DNA of 64,000 nt, from contig NZ_PPHG01000078.1 of NCBI RefSeq assembly GCF_002904295.1, positions 62,001 to 126,000 of the forward strand. Reading direction: 5' to 3'. Below, one piece after another: positions 48,890 through 57,708 of the stretch (position 1 is the stretch's first letter; the number at the start of each line of letters is the position of its first letter). Made by a program: the position numbers and the translations under genes. The notes below the pieces were generated by a model, which did not search any database, had not been told where the DNA came from, and saw only the letters and a program-made list of their open reading frames with translations. The stretch comes from Amycolatopsis sp. CA-128772. GTDB lineage: Bacteria; Actinomycetota; Actinomycetes; Mycobacteriales; Pseudonocardiaceae.

Positions 48890-50343
48890 CCGACCCGACC
48901 CGCACTGAGGAGAACGCCGTGGCTGTAATCCCTGGGGCCGAGCCCCAGACCCCAGCCGGGGGGCAAGCCCCCCTGGACCCCCCGAAGGCGGCCAAGGGAA
49001 AGCACTGGATCGAGCACTGGGAACCCGAGAACGAGCAGTTCTGGGAGTCGACGGGCAAGAAGATCGCCCGCCGCAACCTGTGGTTCTCGGTCTTCGCCGA
49101 GCACATCGGCTTCTCGATCTGGACACTGTGGTCGGTCATCGTCCTGTTCATGGGCAAGGACTACGGCTTCTCGGCCGCCGACAAGTTCCTCCTCGTCTCG
49201 ACGCCGACGCTGATCGGCGGCCTGATGCGGCTGCCCTACACCTTCGCCGTGGCGAAGTTCGGCGGTCGCAACTGGACGGTCGTGTCGGCCGTGCTGCTGC
49301 TGATCCCGACCACGCTGGCCGCGATCGTGCTGCACCCCGGCACGTCGCTCGGCACGTTCCTGCTGGTTGCGGCCCTCGGCGGCGTCGGCGGCGGCAACTT
49401 CGCGTCGTCGATGACGAACATCAACGCCTTCTACCCGGAGAAGCACAAGGGCTGGGCGCTCGGGCTCAACGCCGGCGGCGGCAACCTCGGCGTCGCGGCG
49501 ATCCAGCTGGTCGGGCTGCTGGTGATCGGCACGGCGGGCGCGACCGTGCCGCGGCTGGTGCTGTTCGTCTACCTGCCGCTGATCGTCGTCGCCTCGGTGT
49601 GCGCGTACTTCTTCATGGACAACCTCGCCACGATGAAGGGCGACACCAAGGCGATGCGCGAGGTCGTCAGGGACCCGCACACCTGGGTGATGTCGTTCCT
49701 CTACGTCGGCACGTTCGGCTCGTTCATCGGCTACAGCTTCGCTTTCGGCCTGGTGCTGCAGAACCAGTTCGGCCGCACGCCGCTGCAGGCGGCCGCGGTG
49801 ACGTTCCTCGGCCCGCTGCTCGGCTCGTTCTCCCGGCCGACCGGCGGCTGGCTGGCCGACCGCATCGGCGGCGGCAAGATCACCTTCTTCACGTTCATCG
49901 GGATGGCAGTGGCCACGGTCGTGCTGATCCTGGCTTCGACCTCGAAGTCGCTGGTGCTGTTCACGGTCGCGTTCGTGGTGCTGTTCGTGCTCACCGGCAT
50001 CGGCAACGGCTCGACGTACAAGATGATCCCGGCCATCTTCCGCGCCAAGGCGAAGGTCGCCATCGCCAACGGCGCCGAGGAAGGGGCCGAACTGCTGCGG
50101 GCGCGGCGGCTGTCCGGCGCGCTGATCGGCCTGGCCGGCGCGATCGGCGCCGAAGGCGGCCTGTTCATCAACCTGGCGTTCCGGCAGTCCTTCGCCGACG
50201 CGCACAGCGGGGTGCCCGCCTTCGTCGGGTTCCTCGTCTTCTACGGGCTCTGCTTCGCCGTCACCTGGGCGGTCTACCTGCGCAAGCCCGCCGAACAGCC
50301 CACGAGTGAGCGCGGTCTGGCGCTCGCGGGAGCGGAGGTCTGA
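48886..50343 (+). CDS. nasK: Nitrate/nitrite MFS transporter (NarK/NasK-type)
   Basis: This 485-residue transporter has about 12 predicted helices. Nitrate-signature motifs are GGVGGGNFASSMTNINAFYPEKHKGWALGLNAGGGNLG and, in the second half, GIGNGSTYKMIPAIF. An N-terminal hydrophilic extension of about 60 residues contains HWEPENEQFWESTGKKIARRNL. It imports nitrate, possibly exporting nitrite. The first 35 codons include two perfect G/C hairpins (48932-48948, 48958-48973) resembling the dispersed element at 30061-30110, so the extension may stem from an inserted repeat. ATG 48886 overlaps the previous stop. Confidence 0.93.
   Translation: MTDPTRTEENAVAVIPGAEPQTPAGGQAPLDPPKAAKGKHWIEHWEPENEQFWESTGKKIARRNLWFSVFAEHIGFSIWTLWSVIVLFMGKDYGFSAADKFLLVSTPTLIGGLMRLPYTFAVAKFGGRNWTVVSAVLLLIPTTLAAIVLHPGTSLGTFLLVAALGGVGGGNFASSMTNINAFYPEKHKGWALGLNAGGGNLGVAAIQLVGLLVIGTAGATVPRLVLFVYLPLIVVASVCAYFFMDNLATMKGDTKAMREVVRDPHTWVMSFLYVGTFGSFIGYSFAFGLVLQNQFGRTPLQAAAVTFLGPLLGSFSRPTGGWLADRIGGGKITFFTFIGMAVATVVLILASTSKSLVLFTVAFVVLFVLTGIGNGSTYKMIPAIFRAKAKVAIANGAEEGAELLRARRLSGALIGLAGAIGAEGGLFINLAFRQSFADAHSGVPAFVGFLVFYGLCFAVTWAVYLRKPAEQPTSERGLALAGAEV
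48931..48984. repeat. GC-rich double-hairpin element inside the nasK coding region (copy 2)
   Basis: CTGGGGC-CGA-GCCCCAG (48932-48948) and GGGGGGC-AA-GCCCCCC (48958-48973) are perfect hairpins separated by 9 nt, followed by a C-rich end with GACCCCCCGAA. Structure and base content parallel the intergenic copy at 30061-30110. The frame stays open across it, encoding PGAEPQTPAGGQAPLDPPK. Confidence 0.6.
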
Positions 50344-50344
50344 G

Positions 50345-52852
50345 ATGCCCACCCTGGTCGTCGCCGGACACGGCATGGTCGCCCATCGGCTCGTCGAGGC
50401 GGTGCGCGCGGAAGATCCTTCCGGCACCTGGCACGTCGTCGTCCTGTCCGAGGAACCGCGCCCGGCGTACGACCGGGTGGCGCTGACCTCCTACGTGGAC
50501 ACGTGGGACCCGGCTTCGCTTGCGCTGCCCGGCTCGGACTACGCGGGCGACTCCTCTGTGGATCTCCGGCTCGGTGAGCCGGCGGTTTCGGTGGACCGGG
50601 CCGCTCGCACGGTCACCACAGCGTCCGGAGACGTCGTGTCCTACGACGCCCTGGTGCTGGCCACCGGCTCGCGGCCGTTCGTGCCGCCGGTGCCCGGGCA
50701 CGACCTGGCCGGCTGCTTCGTCTACCGGACCATCGAGGACCTCGACCGCATCCGCGCCGCCGCGCTCGACAAGCCGGGCCGCGGCCGCCGTTCGGCCGTC
50801 GTCATCGGTGGTGGCCTGCTCGGGCTGGAGGCGGCGAAGGCGTTGCGGGACATGGGCTTGTCCCCGCACGTCGTCGAGATGGCGCCGCGGCTGATGCCGC
50901 TGCAGGTCGACGAGGGCGGCGGGTCGATGCTCCGCCGGATGATCACGAACCTCGACGTCACCGTCCACACGGGAACGTCCACCAGCTCCATCGAGGCCGA
51001 CGGCTCACGGTTGCTGGCCAAGCTGGGCAACGGCACCGAGCTCGACGTCGACCTCGTCGTGTTCTCCGCCGGCATCCGGCCGCGCGACGACCTCGCCCGG
51101 CAGTCCGGTTTGGACCTCGGCCCACGCGGTGGTGTCCTCACCGACGCCTCCTGCCGCACCAGCGACCCGGCGATCTACGCGATCGGCGAGTGCGCCGCGG
51201 TCGAGGGCAAGGTCTACGGCATCGTGGCGCCCGGGTACGCGATGGCGGAGATCGTCGCCGCGCAGCTCACGGGTGGTTCGGGGACCTTCCCGGAGCCGGA
51301 CACGTCCACCAAGCTGAAGCTGATGGGCGTCGACGTCGCTTCCTTCGGTGACGCGCACGCGACGACCGAAGGCGCGCTGGAAGTCGCCGTCAACGACGCG
51401 GTCGCCGGGACGTACAAGAAGCTCGTCGTCACCGACGACGGCAAGACGCTGCTCGGTGGCGTGCTCGTCGGCGACGCGACCGAGTACAACACCCTGCGTG
51501 CGCTGGTCGGCCGTCCGCTGCCGGCCGAACCCGGCGCGATCCTCGCCCCGGCGGGCGGTGGCGCCGCGGTCGGCGTCGACGCGCTGCCGGACGCGGCGCA
51601 GATCTGCTCGTGCAACGCCGTCTCCAAGGGCGCGATCACGAAGGCCATCCACGAGGACGGCTGCGACACCGTCGGCAAGCTGAAGGCGTGCACCCGGGCG
51701 GGCACGGCCTGCGGGTCGTGCGTCCCGCTGCTGGGCCGGCTGCTCAACGCGGCCGGGGTCGAGCAGTCGAAGGCGCTCTGCGAGCACTTCCCGCAGTCGC
51801 GCGCGGAGCTGTTCGAGATCGTCCAGGCCACCCGGATCACCACGTTCAGCGAGCTGATCGGCCGTTACGGCTCGGGCAGCGGCTGCGCGATCTGCAAGCC
51901 GGCGGTGGCGTCCATCCTGGCCACCCTCGGCAACGGGCACGTGCTCGGCGGCGAGCAGATGACGTTGCAGGACACCAACGACCGGTACCTGGCCAACCTG
52001 CAGCGCAACGGCACGTACTCGGTGGTGCCGCGGATCCCGGGCGGTGAGATCACGCCGGAGAAGCTGATCGTGATCGGCGAGGTGGCGCGCGACTTCGGGC
52101 TGTACACCAAGATCACCGGCGGCCAGCGGATCGACCTGTTCGGCGCCACGGTGGACCAGCTGCCGCTGATCTGGCGGCGGCTCGTCGAAGCCGGGTTCGA
52201 GTCCGGGCACGCCTACGGCAAGGCGCTGCGGACGGTCAAGTCGTGCGTCGGGTCGACGTGGTGCCGCTACGGCGTGCAGGACAGCGTCGGGCTGGCCATC
52301 GAGCTGGAGCTGCGTTACCGCGGCCTGCGCTCGCCGCACAAGCTGAAGTCGGCCGTCTCGGGCTGTGCCCGGGAATGCGCCGAGGCGCGGAGCAAGGACT
52401 TCGGCATCATCGCCACGGAGAACGGCTGGAACCTCTACGTCGGCGGCAACGGCGGCACCACCCCGCGGCACGCCGACCTCCTGGTGTCCGATGTGGACAC
52501 TGCGACGCTGATCCGTACGATCGACCGGTTCCTGATGTTCTACGTGCGCACCGCCGACCGGCTGCAGCGGACCGCGCCGTGGATCGAGGAGCTGGACGGC
52601 GGCCTCGACCACCTGCGCGCGGTGATCGTCGACGACTCACTCGGCATCTGCGAGGACCTCGACGCGGCGATGGCCAAGCACGTCGACAACTACGCCGACG
52701 AGTGGAAGGGAGTCCTCGAGGACCCGGAGAAGCTGGCCCGGTTCTCCTCCTTCGTCAACGCGCCGGGCGCGCCCGACCCGGCGATCTCGTTCCGCGAGGA
52801 GCGGGACCAGAAAGTGCCCGTGATGCTGGGAGTTCCGGAGGTGCGGCGATGA
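50345..52852 (+). CDS. nirB: Assimilatory nitrite reductase NAD(P)H, large subunit (NirB)
   Basis: The subunit has 835 residues. It has a FAD/NAD domain (VVAGHGMVAHRLVEAV, VVIGGGLLGLEAAKAL, IYAIGECAAVEG), a BFD-like [2Fe-2S] domain (CSCNAVSKG, CGSC) and a second such half (GSGCAICKPAV). The C-terminal sulfite/nitrite reductase domain binds siroheme and 4Fe-4S through KSCVGSTWCRYG and SGCARECAEA. It reduces nitrite to ammonium. The family length is typical. It starts 1 nt after the transporter stop, without a clear ribosome binding site, and overlaps nirD by ATGA. Confidence 0.96.
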   Translation: MPTLVVAGHGMVAHRLVEAVRAEDPSGTWHVVVLSEEPRPAYDRVALTSYVDTWDPASLALPGSDYAGDSSVDLRLGEPAVSVDRAARTVTTASGDVVSYDALVLATGSRPFVPPVPGHDLAGCFVYRTIEDLDRIRAAALDKPGRGRRSAVVIGGGLLGLEAAKALRDMGLSPHVVEMAPRLMPLQVDEGGGSMLRRMITNLDVTVHTGTSTSSIEADGSRLLAKLGNGTELDVDLVVFSAGIRPRDDLARQSGLDLGPRGGVLTDASCRTSDPAIYAIGECAAVEGKVYGIVAPGYAMAEIVAAQLTGGSGTFPEPDTSTKLKLMGVDVASFGDAHATTEGALEVAVNDAVAGTYKKLVVTDDGKTLLGGVLVGDATEYNTLRALVGRPLPAEPGAILAPAGGGAAVGVDALPDAAQICSCNAVSKGAITKAIHEDGCDTVGKLKACTRAGTACGSCVPLLGRLLNAAGVEQSKALCEHFPQSRAELFEIVQATRITTFSELIGRYGSGSGCAICKPAVASILATLGNGHVLGGEQMTLQDTNDRYLANLQRNGTYSVVPRIPGGEITPEKLIVIGEVARDFGLYTKITGGQRIDLFGATVDQLPLIWRRLVEAGFESGHAYGKALRTVKSCVGSTWCRYGVQDSVGLAIELELRYRGLRSPHKLKSAVSGCARECAEARSKDFGIIATENGWNLYVGGNGGTTPRHADLLVSDVDTATLIRTIDRFLMFYVRTADRLQRTAPWIEELDGGLDHLRAVIVDDSLGICEDLDAAMAKHVDNYADEWKGVLEDPEKLARFSSFVNAPGAPDPAISFREERDQKVPVMLGVPEVRR

Positions 52853-53193
52853 CCACGTCGATCGAGCGAACCTGGACGGCGGTCTGCCCCGCCGGCGCGG
52901 TGCCCGAGTACGCCGGGGTGGCGGCGCTGCTCGACGGCGGCGTGCAGGTGGCGATCTTCCGGCTCCCCGGCGACCGGTTCTTCGCACTGTCCAACTGGGA
53001 CCCGTGCAGCGGCGCGGCGGTGCTCTCCCGCGGCATCGTCGGCGACGCGGACGGTGTGCCGGTGGTGGCCTCGCCGGTCTACAAAGAACGGTTTGCGCTC
53101 GACAGTGGACAGTGCCTGGACGCTTCGGACGTTTCGGTGCCGGTGTACGAGGTGCGCGTGCGGGAAGGCGTCGTCGAAGTGGAGAGCGCGTGA
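52849..53193 (+). CDS. nirD: Nitrite reductase small subunit (NirD)
   Basis: This is a 114-residue protein with a Rieske-like fold. The segments VQVAIFRLPGDRFFALSNWDPCSGAAVLSRG and VVASPVYKERFALDSGQC are typical of NirD. The Cys/His ligands of a true Rieske cluster are absent, as in other NirD proteins. It completes the nitrite reductase with NirB. Both ends overlap neighbouring genes by 4 nt, so its translation depends on nirB and couples to the HemD-like gene. Confidence 0.94.
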   Translation: MTTSIERTWTAVCPAGAVPEYAGVAALLDGGVQVAIFRLPGDRFFALSNWDPCSGAAVLSRGIVGDADGVPVVASPVYKERFALDSGQCLDASDVSVPVYEVRVREGVVEVESA

Positions 53194-54293
53194 CCGATGT
53201 GCTCCCACTGGCCGGTTTCGTGATCGGCATCACCGCGGCGCGCCGGGCTGACGAGCTCGGCGCGCTGCTGGTGCGCAAGGGGGCGAGCGTCCGCTACGGC
53301 CCGGCGATCCGGATCGTGCCGCTGACGGACGACACCGAGCTGCACGCGGCGACGGCGCGGCTGCTCGCCTCGCCGGTGGACGCGGTGGTCGCGACCACCG
53401 GCATCGGCTTCCGGGGCTGGCTGGAGGCGGCCGAGGGCTGGGGGCTGGGGGATCCGCTGCTCGCGCACCTGTCGTCGGCGTCGCTGCTGGCCCGGGGGCC
53501 GAAGGTGACCGGCGCGCTCCGGGCGGCCGGGCTGTCGGAGGCGTATTCGCCGGCGTCGGAGAGCAACGCCGAGCTGCTGCAGCACCTGCTCTCGTCGGGG
53601 GTCGACGGGCTGCGGATCGCGGTGCAGCTGCACGGGGAGCCCCTGCCGTACTTTGTGGACACCCTGCGCGCGGCCGGGGCGGAGGTCATCGAGATCTCGG
53701 TGTACCGCTGGGTCGGCCCGGTGGACCCGGGTCCGGTGGACCGCCTCCTGGACGGCGTCCTGGACGGCTCGATCCACGCACTGCCGTTCACGAGCGCCCC
53801 GGCGGCGGCGTCGCTCATCGCGCTGGCCCGCCGCACGGGCCGGCTGCCAGGACTGGTCGAGGCAGTGTCGGGCCCGGTGGTGGCGGCGTGCGTCGGCCCC
53901 ATAACGGCTGGACCGTTGGCGGCTTTGGGGGTGCCGACGGTCCAGCCGCACCGCGCCCGCATCGGCGCACTGGCCCGCACGGTGGCGGAGACCCTGGTGG
54001 CCCGGTCCCCCCGGCTGCGGGCGGGCGGCCGGTCGATCGAGCTGCGCGGCCAGGCGGCGATCGTGGACGGCGAGTGGCGTGAGGTGGCGCCGGCACCGAT
54101 GGCGTTGTTGCGCGCCTTGGCGGCGTCGCCGGGGAGGGTGGTGTCCCGGCGCGAGCTGATTTCGGCGTTGCCGGGAGGAGGCGAGGAGCACGCGGTGGAG
54201 ACGGCGATCGGCCGGCTGCGGACCTCGCTGGGGGGCGGGAAGGTGGTCCAGACGGTGGTGAAGCGGGGGTACCGGCTGGCGGTGGACGCCTGA
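53190..54293 (+). CDS. Uroporphyrinogen-III synthase-like domain fused to an OmpR-type winged helix
   Basis: This 367-residue bifunctional-looking protein has a HemD-like domain (about 5-255; GFVIGITAARRADELGALL, SESNAELL, PFTSAPAAASLIALA, ACVGPITAGPLAALG). The C-terminal winged helix of PhoB/OmpR type (about 275-367; LRALAASPGRVVSRRELISAL, VETAIGRLRTSLGGGKVVQTVVKRGYRL) should bind DNA. Siroheme for NirB derives from uroporphyrinogen III, so one domain fits the pathway. The other suggests regulation of the operon. In M. tuberculosis the similar Rv0260c also lies near a nitrate transporter gene (recalled). Last gene of the operon, GTGA overlap with nirD. Confidence 0.9.
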   Translation: MTDVLPLAGFVIGITAARRADELGALLVRKGASVRYGPAIRIVPLTDDTELHAATARLLASPVDAVVATTGIGFRGWLEAAEGWGLGDPLLAHLSSASLLARGPKVTGALRAAGLSEAYSPASESNAELLQHLLSSGVDGLRIAVQLHGEPLPYFVDTLRAAGAEVIEISVYRWVGPVDPGPVDRLLDGVLDGSIHALPFTSAPAAASLIALARRTGRLPGLVEAVSGPVVAACVGPITAGPLAALGVPTVQPHRARIGALARTVAETLVARSPRLRAGGRSIELRGQAAIVDGEWREVAPAPMALLRALAASPGRVVSRRELISALPGGGEEHAVETAIGRLRTSLGGGKVVQTVVKRGYRLAVDA

Positions 54294-54298
54294 CGGCG

Positions 54299-54338
54299 TG
54301 TCAGCGGCCGTGTCAGGGCGGTGGCCTTCCGGTGTCAG
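54299..54338 (+). promoter_or_regulatory. Three TGTCAG direct repeats upstream of the DUF4097 gene
   Basis: TGTCAG occurs at 54299, 54311 and 54333. The same hexamer occurs twice in the promoter of the WYL regulator gene 2.4 kb downstream (56702, 56712). This suggests a common regulator. Confidence 0.45.
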
Positions 54339-54390
54339 CGGGCCCGGCGATGGTGGTTCCAGACACCGAGCCACCACTTAGGAGAATCCG

Positions 54391-55053
54391 ATGCACCAGT
54401 TCACCACCCCCGTCCCCATCGCCACCGTCCTTTCGATCCCGGCCGGCCGCGTCCGGTTCGTCGCATCGGTTCGGGAGGACACGGTCGTGCAGGTCCTCCC
54501 CGCCGACCCGGCGAAGAGCCGCGACGTGAAGGCGGCCGCGGAGGCGTCAGTGACCTTCGACGACGGCGTCCTGCGGGTCTCGCTCACGGCCAAGAACCAG
54601 TACTTCGGCCCGTCCGGCGCGGTCGACGTGACCGTTTCCCTGCCCGAGGGATCGTCGGTCGAGGCCAAGTCGGCCAGCGTGGCGCTGCGGGGCGTCGGCC
54701 GCCTCGGCGACGTCACGGTCGAAGGCGCCCACGGCGAGGCGGTCTTCGACAAAGCCACCGGCCTCCACCTGACGGCCCACGCGGGCGACATCTCGGTCGG
54801 CCGCCTGACGGGCCCGGCGGAGATCACGACGGGCAAGGGCGACATCCGCATCGCGGAGGCGTCGAGCGGCCACCTGGTCTTGAGCACCCAGGCGGGCGAC
54901 ATCACGGTCGGCGCGGCGGAGGGTGTTTCGGCGTCACTCGACGCGGGGACGACGTACGGCCGGATCCGGAACTCGCTGAGGAACGAGGGGCGGGCGGGGT
55001 TGACCATCCAGGCGACCACGTCCTACGGCGACGTCGAGGCGCGCAGCCTGTGA
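54391..55053 (+). CDS. DUF4097-family beta-helix protein
   Basis: This 220-residue protein is made of short repeating beta strands: VDVTVSLPEGSSVEAKSASVALRGVG, LHLTAHAGDISVGRLTGPAEITTGKGDIRI, LSTQAGDITVG. These are typical of DUF4097 (putative adhesin-like) domains, which form a beta-helix. No signal peptide or membrane helix is visible, so it is probably cytosolic in spite of the family name. ATG 54391 follows TTAGGAGAATCCG. Function unknown; promoter repeats suggest joint control with the WYL regulator. Confidence 0.85.
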   Translation: MHQFTTPVPIATVLSIPAGRVRFVASVREDTVVQVLPADPAKSRDVKAAAEASVTFDDGVLRVSLTAKNQYFGPSGAVDVTVSLPEGSSVEAKSASVALRGVGRLGDVTVEGAHGEAVFDKATGLHLTAHAGDISVGRLTGPAEITTGKGDIRIAEASSGHLVLSTQAGDITVGAAEGVSASLDAGTTYGRIRNSLRNEGRAGLTIQATTSYGDVEARSL

Positions 55054-55142
55054 GGGCGGTTCTGGGGTGCCCCGATGCGGCGTTGGCGCCACGTCGGGGC
55101 CCTGGGAACGACCGGAACTGTCGGTGCCCACCGGTAGAATGG

Positions 55143-55161
55143 AAAACGGGGGGCGCCCCCG
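55143..55161 (-). terminator. Intrinsic terminator of the AlkZ-like gene
   Basis: On the minus strand GGGGGC-GCCCCC folds on itself and is followed by CGTTTTCC. It starts about 10 nt after the stop at 55171. The T-run makes it a fair Rho-independent terminator. Confidence 0.7.
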
Positions 55162-55170
55162 CAGGCGTGG

Positions 55171-56271
55171 TCAGCCGACCCAGGTGACTGCGTGCTTCTC
55201 GAACCCCCGTGCCGCCGCCACTCGAGCCGCCTCGGCTTCCGCCTCCTCGCGCAGCGCCGGGCGCAGCGGGTCGAACGCCGTCATCGTGAACGTCAGTTTC
55301 GCCCCGCTGCCCTTCGTGCGCCACGTGCCCGCGATGTCGCCGTCCGCCAGTAGCACCCCCGGGTTGCCGAGCATCTTCCAGACCTCCTTGCGGCGCGCCG
55401 GGTCCGGGACCAGCAGGGCCTTGTCGCGCGCCTGGATGAACGGGTCCAGTGGGGGCAGCAGGCGCACCAGTTCCGGCTCCGGCGGGCTCTCCAACGCCGG
55501 GAGCCGGTCCGCGGGCAGGTAGCGGGTCTTGCCTTCGACCTGCACCGAAGCCAAGCCGGATGGCCACGTCCGGTCCACCACCGCGCGGGCGGTGCCCGCG
55601 AACTCCGCCGCTTCGCCCGGGGATGCCGGGCCGTTGAGCCGCAGGTAACGCTCGATCACCGCCGTCGCCGCCGCCGGATCGGGGGTTTTGCGCATGCGGC
55701 CGCGGCCCTCCAGCGGGGCCAGGGTTGCCGGGGATGCGCCCGAGACCAGGCGGACTCCCGCGTGCGGCGTCGCGATGCGCATCAGCTGCTCCTGGATGTG
55801 CGTCGCGTTGCAGCCCCGGCACCAGCGGGAAAACGTCGGCGGCAGGCGCTTGGTGACCGCCGTCGACGCCGCGCCCTTCGTCATCGGTTCCGTGACGACC
55901 TCGCGCAACGCCGCGGCCGCGGTGAACACCACTTCGGACGCGCCCAGCCCGGTCGCCGCCATTTCCTTGCGCTGCCACAGCATCCGGGCCTGCGCGTCGG
56001 CGTCGTCGAGCGGGATCAGCGCGCGGATCGCCTCCGGGAGGTCCTCGCGGAGGTGGTAGTGCGGCGCGCCGCGCAGCGTCCAGGCCAGGACGAGGCGTTC
56101 GTCCTCGAGGAACACCGGGCCGTCGAGCCGGGCCGCCAGGGCGAGCAGCGCGGTGTCGCGCATGCTGTCCTGCAGCCCGGCCCGGACGACCGCGAGGCCG
56201 GCGACGTCCGGCGTCGTGCGGTGCAGGCCGTGCTCGGCGATGCGGTAGGCGAGTACCTGACGGCGGTCCAC
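55171..56271 (-). CDS. Winged-helix DNA glycosylase-like protein (AlkZ/HTH_42 family)
   Basis: The protein has 366 residues. It begins RRQVLAYRIAEHGLHR and has GLQDSMRDTALLALAARL, AWTLRGAPHYHLREDL and RYLRLNGPASPGEAAEFAG. Later come PPLDPFIQARDKALL and LLADGDIAGTWRTKGSGAKL. These mark the HTH_42 family, with tandem winged helices. Characterised members (AlkZ, YcaQ) excise alkylated bases or unhook interstrand crosslinks. The chemically essential Gln motif cannot be fixed here without alignment. GTG 56271 has GGAG 8 nt upstream. The DUF3224 gene upstream ends 10 nt before, so they may be cotranscribed. Confidence 0.85.
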   Translation of the reverse strand: MDRRQVLAYRIAEHGLHRTTPDVAGLAVVRAGLQDSMRDTALLALAARLDGPVFLEDERLVLAWTLRGAPHYHLREDLPEAIRALIPLDDADAQARMLWQRKEMAATGLGASEVVFTAAAALREVVTEPMTKGAASTAVTKRLPPTFSRWCRGCNATHIQEQLMRIATPHAGVRLVSGASPATLAPLEGRGRMRKTPDPAAATAVIERYLRLNGPASPGEAAEFAGTARAVVDRTWPSGLASVQVEGKTRYLPADRLPALESPPEPELVRLLPPLDPFIQARDKALLVPDPARRKEVWKMLGNPGVLLADGDIAGTWRTKGSGAKLTFTMTAFDPLRPALREEAEAEAARVAAARGFEKHAVTWVG

Positions 56272-56281
56272 GGGGCAGCTC

Positions 56282-56677
56282 CTAGAACGCGTACTCGAAG
56301 GTGTAGCCGACCTTGTCCTCGCCCATCGCGCCCCCGGCGGTGCCGCTGCCGGTCAGCCCGGCCAGCTCGCCGGTGCCCGAGCCCGGGACGACGGTGAACG
56401 TCGAGGCGATGCCCTTCGCGTCGAACGTGTACTCGTGGCGGATGATGAACGTCCCTTCGCGACCCTCGACCTTACCCTCGAAGCGCTCGAAGCTCGGCGA
56501 CGTCGTCTGCCCGCTTTCGTAGCCTTCGCCCGCGTAGTACAGCAGAAGGTCGCAGCTCGACCCGCCTTCGAGGACCCCGCGGTACGCCATCGTGGCGTGC
56601 GCGTACGCCACCCGGGGGCCGCCCTCGGTGCCGCTGACGATCTTCTCTTCCCAGTTCTTCGTGGTGAATGCGTTCAT
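56282..56677 (-). CDS. DUF3224-family protein
   Basis: The protein has 131 residues. The beta-rich sequence TMAYRGVLEGGSSCDLLLYY, RHEYTFDAKGIASTFTVVPGSGTGELAGLTGSG matches DUF3224, a small calycin-like/AOC-barrel group of unknown function common in actinomycetes. ATG 56677 (MNAFTTKNWEEK) is preferred to a GTG 21 nt upstream. It is divergent from the WYL regulator gene across 62 bp that include a good operator. It is therefore a likely target of that regulator. Confidence 0.85.
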   Translation of the reverse strand: MNAFTTKNWEEKIVSGTEGGPRVAYAHATMAYRGVLEGGSSCDLLLYYAGEGYESGQTTSPSFERFEGKVEGREGTFIIRHEYTFDAKGIASTFTVVPGSGTGELAGLTGSGTAGGAMGEDKVGYTFEYAF

Positions 56678-56696
56678 GGGACTCACCCTGCCGGGC

Positions 56697-56721
56697 ATAC
56701 CTGTCAGCTCGTGTCAGGTAT
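56697..56721. promoter_or_regulatory. Inverted repeat operator between DUF3224 and the WYL regulator
   Basis: ATACCTG (56697-56703) and CAGGTAT (56715-56721) form a perfect 7-bp inverted repeat with an 11-nt spacer, overlapping two TGTCAG copies. It lies between two divergent starts and is a probable binding site of the WYL protein. Confidence 0.65.
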
Positions 56722-56739
56722 TTCTGCCAAGATCGGGTC

Positions 56740-57708
56740 ATGCGCGCGAGCCGCCTCCTGTCCGTCCTCCTGCTGCTGCAGAACCGCGGCCGGATGACGG
56801 CCGAGGAACTCGCCGAAGAGCTCGAGGTTTCGGTGCGGACGGTCTACCGGGACATCGACGCGCTGTCGGCGTCCGGCGTCCCGGTGTACGCCGACCGCGG
56901 CCGCACCGGCGGGTACCGGCTGGTCGACGGTTACCGCACCCGGCTCACCGGGATGACCGAGGAAGAGGCCCAGTCGCTGTCGCTGGCCGGGTTGCCGGTG
57001 GCGGCGGCCGAGCTCGGCCTCGGCACCGTGCTGGCGGCGGCGCAGCTCAAGCTGTACGCCGCGCTGCCGGCCGAGCTGCGCGACCGCGCCGGGCGCGTCG
57101 CCGAGCGGTTCTACCTCGACGTGCCCGGCTGGCACCGGGGGATCGAAAGCCTGCCGGCGCTGTCGGCGATCGCCGACGCCGTGTGGTCGTCGCACCGGAT
57201 CCGGATCCGCTACGAGCGGTGGGGGCAGCGGGTCGTCGAGCGGGACGTCGAGCCGCTGGGGCTGATCCTCAAGGCGGGCAACTGGTACCTCGCCGGCCGC
57301 TGTGACGGTACGGACCGTACCTACCGGATTTCGCGCGTGCTGGAGCTGACCGACCTCGGCGAGGTGTTCGAGCGGCCCGCCGGGTTCGACCTCGCGCGGT
57401 ACTGGCAGGAGTGGTCCGAGCAGTTCGAACGCCGGATGTACCCGCGCGTCGCGGTGGTGCGGCTTTCGCCGCGGGCGCAGGCTCTCGTACCGTTCTACGC
57501 AGGTTCCGTCGGCGCCCGCGCGTTGCGCGATTGCCCGAACGAGCCCGACGCGGACGGCTGGCTCACCGTGGAGCTGCCGGTGGAGCCGGGCGAACCGGCC
57601 ATCGGCGAACTGCTCCGCTTCGGGCCGCACCTGGAGGTCCTCGAACCGGCGGACCTGCGGGCGGAGCTGGCCGCAGCGATCGAGGAGATGGGCGCGTTCT
57701 ATGGGTGA
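56740..57708 (+). CDS. YafY/WYL-domain transcriptional regulator
   Basis: This 322-residue regulator has an N-terminal DeoR-like helix-turn-helix (RLLSVLLLLQNRGRMTAEELAEELEVSVRTVYRDIDAL) and the strand GVPVYADRGRTGGYRLVDGY. The WYL domain (about 140-220; RIRIRYERWG, DVEPLGLILKAGNWYLAGRC) binds a small ligand or nucleic acid. A WCX C-terminal domain follows. ATG 56740 begins directly at the helix-turn-helix. It overlaps the downstream HemD-like gene by 8 nt. It probably controls itself, the divergent DUF3224 gene and possibly the DUF4097 gene. Confidence 0.93.
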   Translation: MRASRLLSVLLLLQNRGRMTAEELAEELEVSVRTVYRDIDALSASGVPVYADRGRTGGYRLVDGYRTRLTGMTEEEAQSLSLAGLPVAAAELGLGTVLAAAQLKLYAALPAELRDRAGRVAERFYLDVPGWHRGIESLPALSAIADAVWSSHRIRIRYERWGQRVVERDVEPLGLILKAGNWYLAGRCDGTDRTYRISRVLELTDLGEVFERPAGFDLARYWQEWSEQFERRMYPRVAVVRLSPRAQALVPFYAGSVGARALRDCPNEPDADGWLTVELPVEPGEPAIGELLRFGPHLEVLEPADLRAELAAAIEEMGAFYG

